A DNA stretch of 64,000 nucleotides from Zygaena filipendulae (Eukaryota; Arthropoda; Insecta; Lepidoptera; Zygaenidae), in assembly GCA_907165275.2 (NCBI GenBank), contig OU015659.1, positions 10,086,501-10,150,500 on the forward strand, in the 5' to 3' direction. The notes below the pieces were generated by a model that had not been told where the DNA came from, searched no databases, and worked only from the letters and a program-made list of their open reading frames with translations. The stretch's first letter is position 1. Every line of letters begins with the position of its first letter. A program made the position numbers and the translations under genes. Shown one piece after another: positions 63,301-64,000 of this stretch.

Positions 63301-64000
63301 ATAATTTAAAAAAAAAGTTATTTCATAAACATTATTTAAAAACTAACGAGCTTCTCGAAGTTTCAAAGCTCAGTGTGATAGTAATAATGGTTACAAATAT
63401 GTTGCACTTGCAGATGTCTGTATCGAGTACTGACTTGTTGACGGTGGCCTGGCAGGGCGGGCAGGGCCCCGGGTGGCACAGCAGCGTGCAGGGGTGCGGG
63501 CAGGCGCGCGCGCGGCGGCAGGCCTGGCCGCAAGTGTGCGCGCCGCCGCCGCCGCGCGAGTACTCGGGCGCGCGCACCGCACCGCACATGCAGCGGTACT
63601 CGGCCGGGACCGACGCGGACGTGTTCTGGCAGGCGGGGCAACGCCATTTGCCCTCTGTCATAGATCAAAGGTGTCTATAATTAGGATGTTCCTGCGGGAA
63701 CCAGGTGAAATACTTTCTTAGCTGACTTCTCATAAACTGACAAATAATAGCTTCATAGGTCACTTAGTATTCAAGATTTCATGTAATCAGTGACAGATTT
63801 AAAAATTTTAATTGTGAAAGTCAGCTAAGTTTAGAAAAGAAAACGAGACAGAGACAGCATCACTCACCGACCAAGCTGCTAAAAGCCCACTTCCTGATAC
63901 ATCGCAGATGCAGCACATGGTAGCAATTGCAACAAGACCACACAGAGTCTATTTGTTTAACCCTCTCGCAGCACACAAGGCACTCCAGGGTTCCATTGTC
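48410..64000 (-). CDS. stc: NF-X1 / shuttle craft homologue, last 15 exons (796 aa)
   Basis: Nuclear zinc-finger protein that binds DNA (X-box repression by human NFX1) and is needed for motor axon development in Drosophila (shuttle craft). Exons in transcript order: 64000-63868 (cut by the window end), 63654-63435, 62952-62789, 62120-61910, 60929-60805, 60006-59879, 59296-59143, 58557-58361, 55285-55161, 54457-54224, 53587-53498, 53343-53145, 52205-52062, 50909-50803, 48569-48410. All are GT-AG and all phases fit. It begins with a RING-like finger ([10 protein letters not shown], then [14 protein letters not shown] and CPAC), then eight to nine NF-X1 fingers such as [16 protein letters not shown] and [16 protein letters not shown]. 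Next come the LECDDECR linker and an R3H domain ([19 protein letters not shown]-x3-H kept), then the C-terminal IDYFDNPPE matching the IDYFD end of human NFX1. The last exon has a Gln/Pro-rich stretch. The N-terminal PABP-binding part lies outside the window. A possible poly(A) signal is at 48067-48062. Confidence 0.95.
50087..50387 (+). mobile_element. MITE, GGGCATGTTGA / CRE family, copy 2
   Basis: Ends GGGCATGTTGAGTAA and AGTAGTCCACATCC. Two GTGACGTCAC palindromes in the middle. It lies in the last intron of shuttle craft. Confidence 0.75.
51337..51500 (+). mobile_element. MITE, CRE family, internally deleted copy 3
   Basis: Both ends are well kept (GGGCATGTTGACTAAT and AGTAGTCAACATCCC), but about 150 internal bases, including both CRE palindromes, are missing relative to copies 1 and 2. 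Confidence 0.75.
52062..52205 (-). other. R3H domain exon of shuttle craft
   Basis: A 48-codon phase-0 exon codes [20 protein letters not shown] and then [16 protein letters not shown], the single-strand nucleic-acid-binding R3H module. The defining Arg and His, three residues apart, are present in KRQFIHEL. Confidence 0.9.
52850..53130 (+). repeat. G-rich minisatellite (GGTGGGTAGTGGGC units)
   Basis: About 20 units of 13-15 bases, alternating GTGGGCGGTGGGTA and GTGGGCGGTGGGCA types. It lies in the shuttle craft intron and ends about 15 bases from the donor of exon 53145-53343. It generates long spurious frames on the minus strand. Confidence 0.95.
54333..54394 (-). repeat. Coding (GCGGGC)n repeat, about ten units
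   Basis: A hexanucleotide array inside shuttle craft exon 54224-54457 codes about ten Ala-Gly pairs after [10 protein letters not shown], within the loop of the last NF-X1 finger and before CPSAAPC. Confidence 0.92.
54490..54835 (-). mobile_element. Two consecutive Helitron copies
   Basis: CTAGCTGTTCCCCGCGATTT at 54490 and CTAGCTGTCCCCCGCGGTTT at about 54681 start two family members in the same orientation. The first has GTTGAGCCGTTAAGGCGTGA. Both are in the shuttle craft intron before exon 54457-54224. Confidence 0.6.
55735..55851. repeat. (TA)n tract, left of the Tc1 element
   Basis: About 115 bases of almost pure TA, interrupted by single AA. It continues on the other side of the transposon at 57651-57710. 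Confidence 0.9.
55852..57650 (+). mobile_element. Tc1-like transposon with IR/DR ends
   Basis: 1,799 bases flanked by TA. The inverted ends are about 245 bases each (55852-56097 and 57405-57650), starting CAGTGGTGGTCATATAATTA. Each end carries two copies of the binding-site word: an outer ATATAATTAAGAACGA and an inner AAATAATTAAGAACGA, the doubled IR/DR layout known from Sleeping Beauty-like elements. It lies in a shuttle craft intron. Confidence 0.88.
56270..57260 (+). pseudogene. Broken Tc1 transposase
   Basis: The frame shows helix-turn-helix-like sequence near 56340 (VYQAVKHFY), then at about 56990-57130 [10 protein letters not shown] and [18 protein letters not shown], which match the end of the Tc1 DD34E catalytic domain. 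Several stops and shifts interrupt it, so it is inactive. Confidence 0.8.
57842..58115 (+). mobile_element. MITE, CRE family, truncated copy 4
   Basis: It has TTTTTTAGTCCGTTTTGTAG at the left, ATGACGTCACGCC and a decayed GTGATGTCACG inside, and TAACTGACGGACTAAATAGA at the right. Both extreme ends are lost. Confidence 0.6.
60044..60321. mobile_element. MITE with GGCCCGGTNTCCACC inverted ends
   Basis: Left AGGCCCGGTATCCACCGAAG and right CTTTGGTGGAAACCGGGCCT are inverted. The flank is TTA on the left and AAC on the right. It lies in the shuttle craft intron between exons 60929-60805 and 60006-59879. The body has repeated GAGGAGA/TCTCCTC words. Confidence 0.7.
61436..61560 (-). mobile_element. 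Helitron fragment
   Basis: CTAGCTGTGCCGCGCGGTTT at about 61419, then GGTAATTTCGAAGTTCCCAC and AGCCATTTTTGCGTGATTGA. The distal end is missing. A CAGA microsatellite follows at 61738-61766. Confidence 0.55.

Overview
The window is nuclear DNA of an insect, almost certainly a moth or butterfly. Multi-exon genes with GC-rich exons lie in AT-rich introns. The spacer DNA is full of the short non-autonomous Helitrons (5' TCCTACTAATATTATAAA, 3' hairpin plus CTAG), tRNA-derived SINEs, MITEs and RTE-type LINE scraps that are typical of Lepidoptera. No bacterial, viral or CRISPR features are present. Gene models were built by hand from splice sites and reading-frame phase; in every model the exon lengths sum to a whole number of codons.

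Layout, left to right. (1) 4616-22782, plus strand: the last 27 exons of a thrombospondin type-1 domain protein of the THSD7A/7B family, a single-pass membrane protein; its 5' exons lie before the window. (2) 23762-24452: an internally deleted pogo/Tigger transposon that keeps only a DNA-binding-domain ORF. (3) 26702-35825, minus strand: a nine-exon gene for a helical, coiled-coil-like protein of 366 residues that I do not recognise. Its last intron holds, on the same strand, a complete intronless gene for the 75-kDa subunit of mitochondrial complex I (NDUFS1, 27115-29364), which looks like a retrocopy kept under selection. (4) 38205-39903, plus strand: a three-exon gene for an unrecognised 163-residue protein. 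(5) 41502-44369, plus strand: a five-exon gene for a 455-residue coiled-coil protein, with a possible alternative last exon. (6) 48410-64000, minus strand: the last 15 exons of the NF-X1/shuttle craft homologue (RING-like finger, NF-X1 zinc fingers, R3H domain, conserved C-terminus), whose 5' end lies beyond the window.

The genes do not form a pathway. The most unusual arrangement is the complex I retrogene nested in the coiled-coil gene. That host gene also has a MITE-derived stop codon just past one of its splice donors and a foldback MITE directly after its stop codon. Other points of interest are a (GCGGGC)n repeat coding Ala-Gly inside shuttle craft, a G-rich minisatellite abutting one of its splice sites, a (GT)12 tract replacing a polypyrimidine tract in the THSD7 gene, a MITE family carrying perfect CRE palindromes, and a Tc1 element with doubled (IR/DR) ends inside a (TA)n tract.
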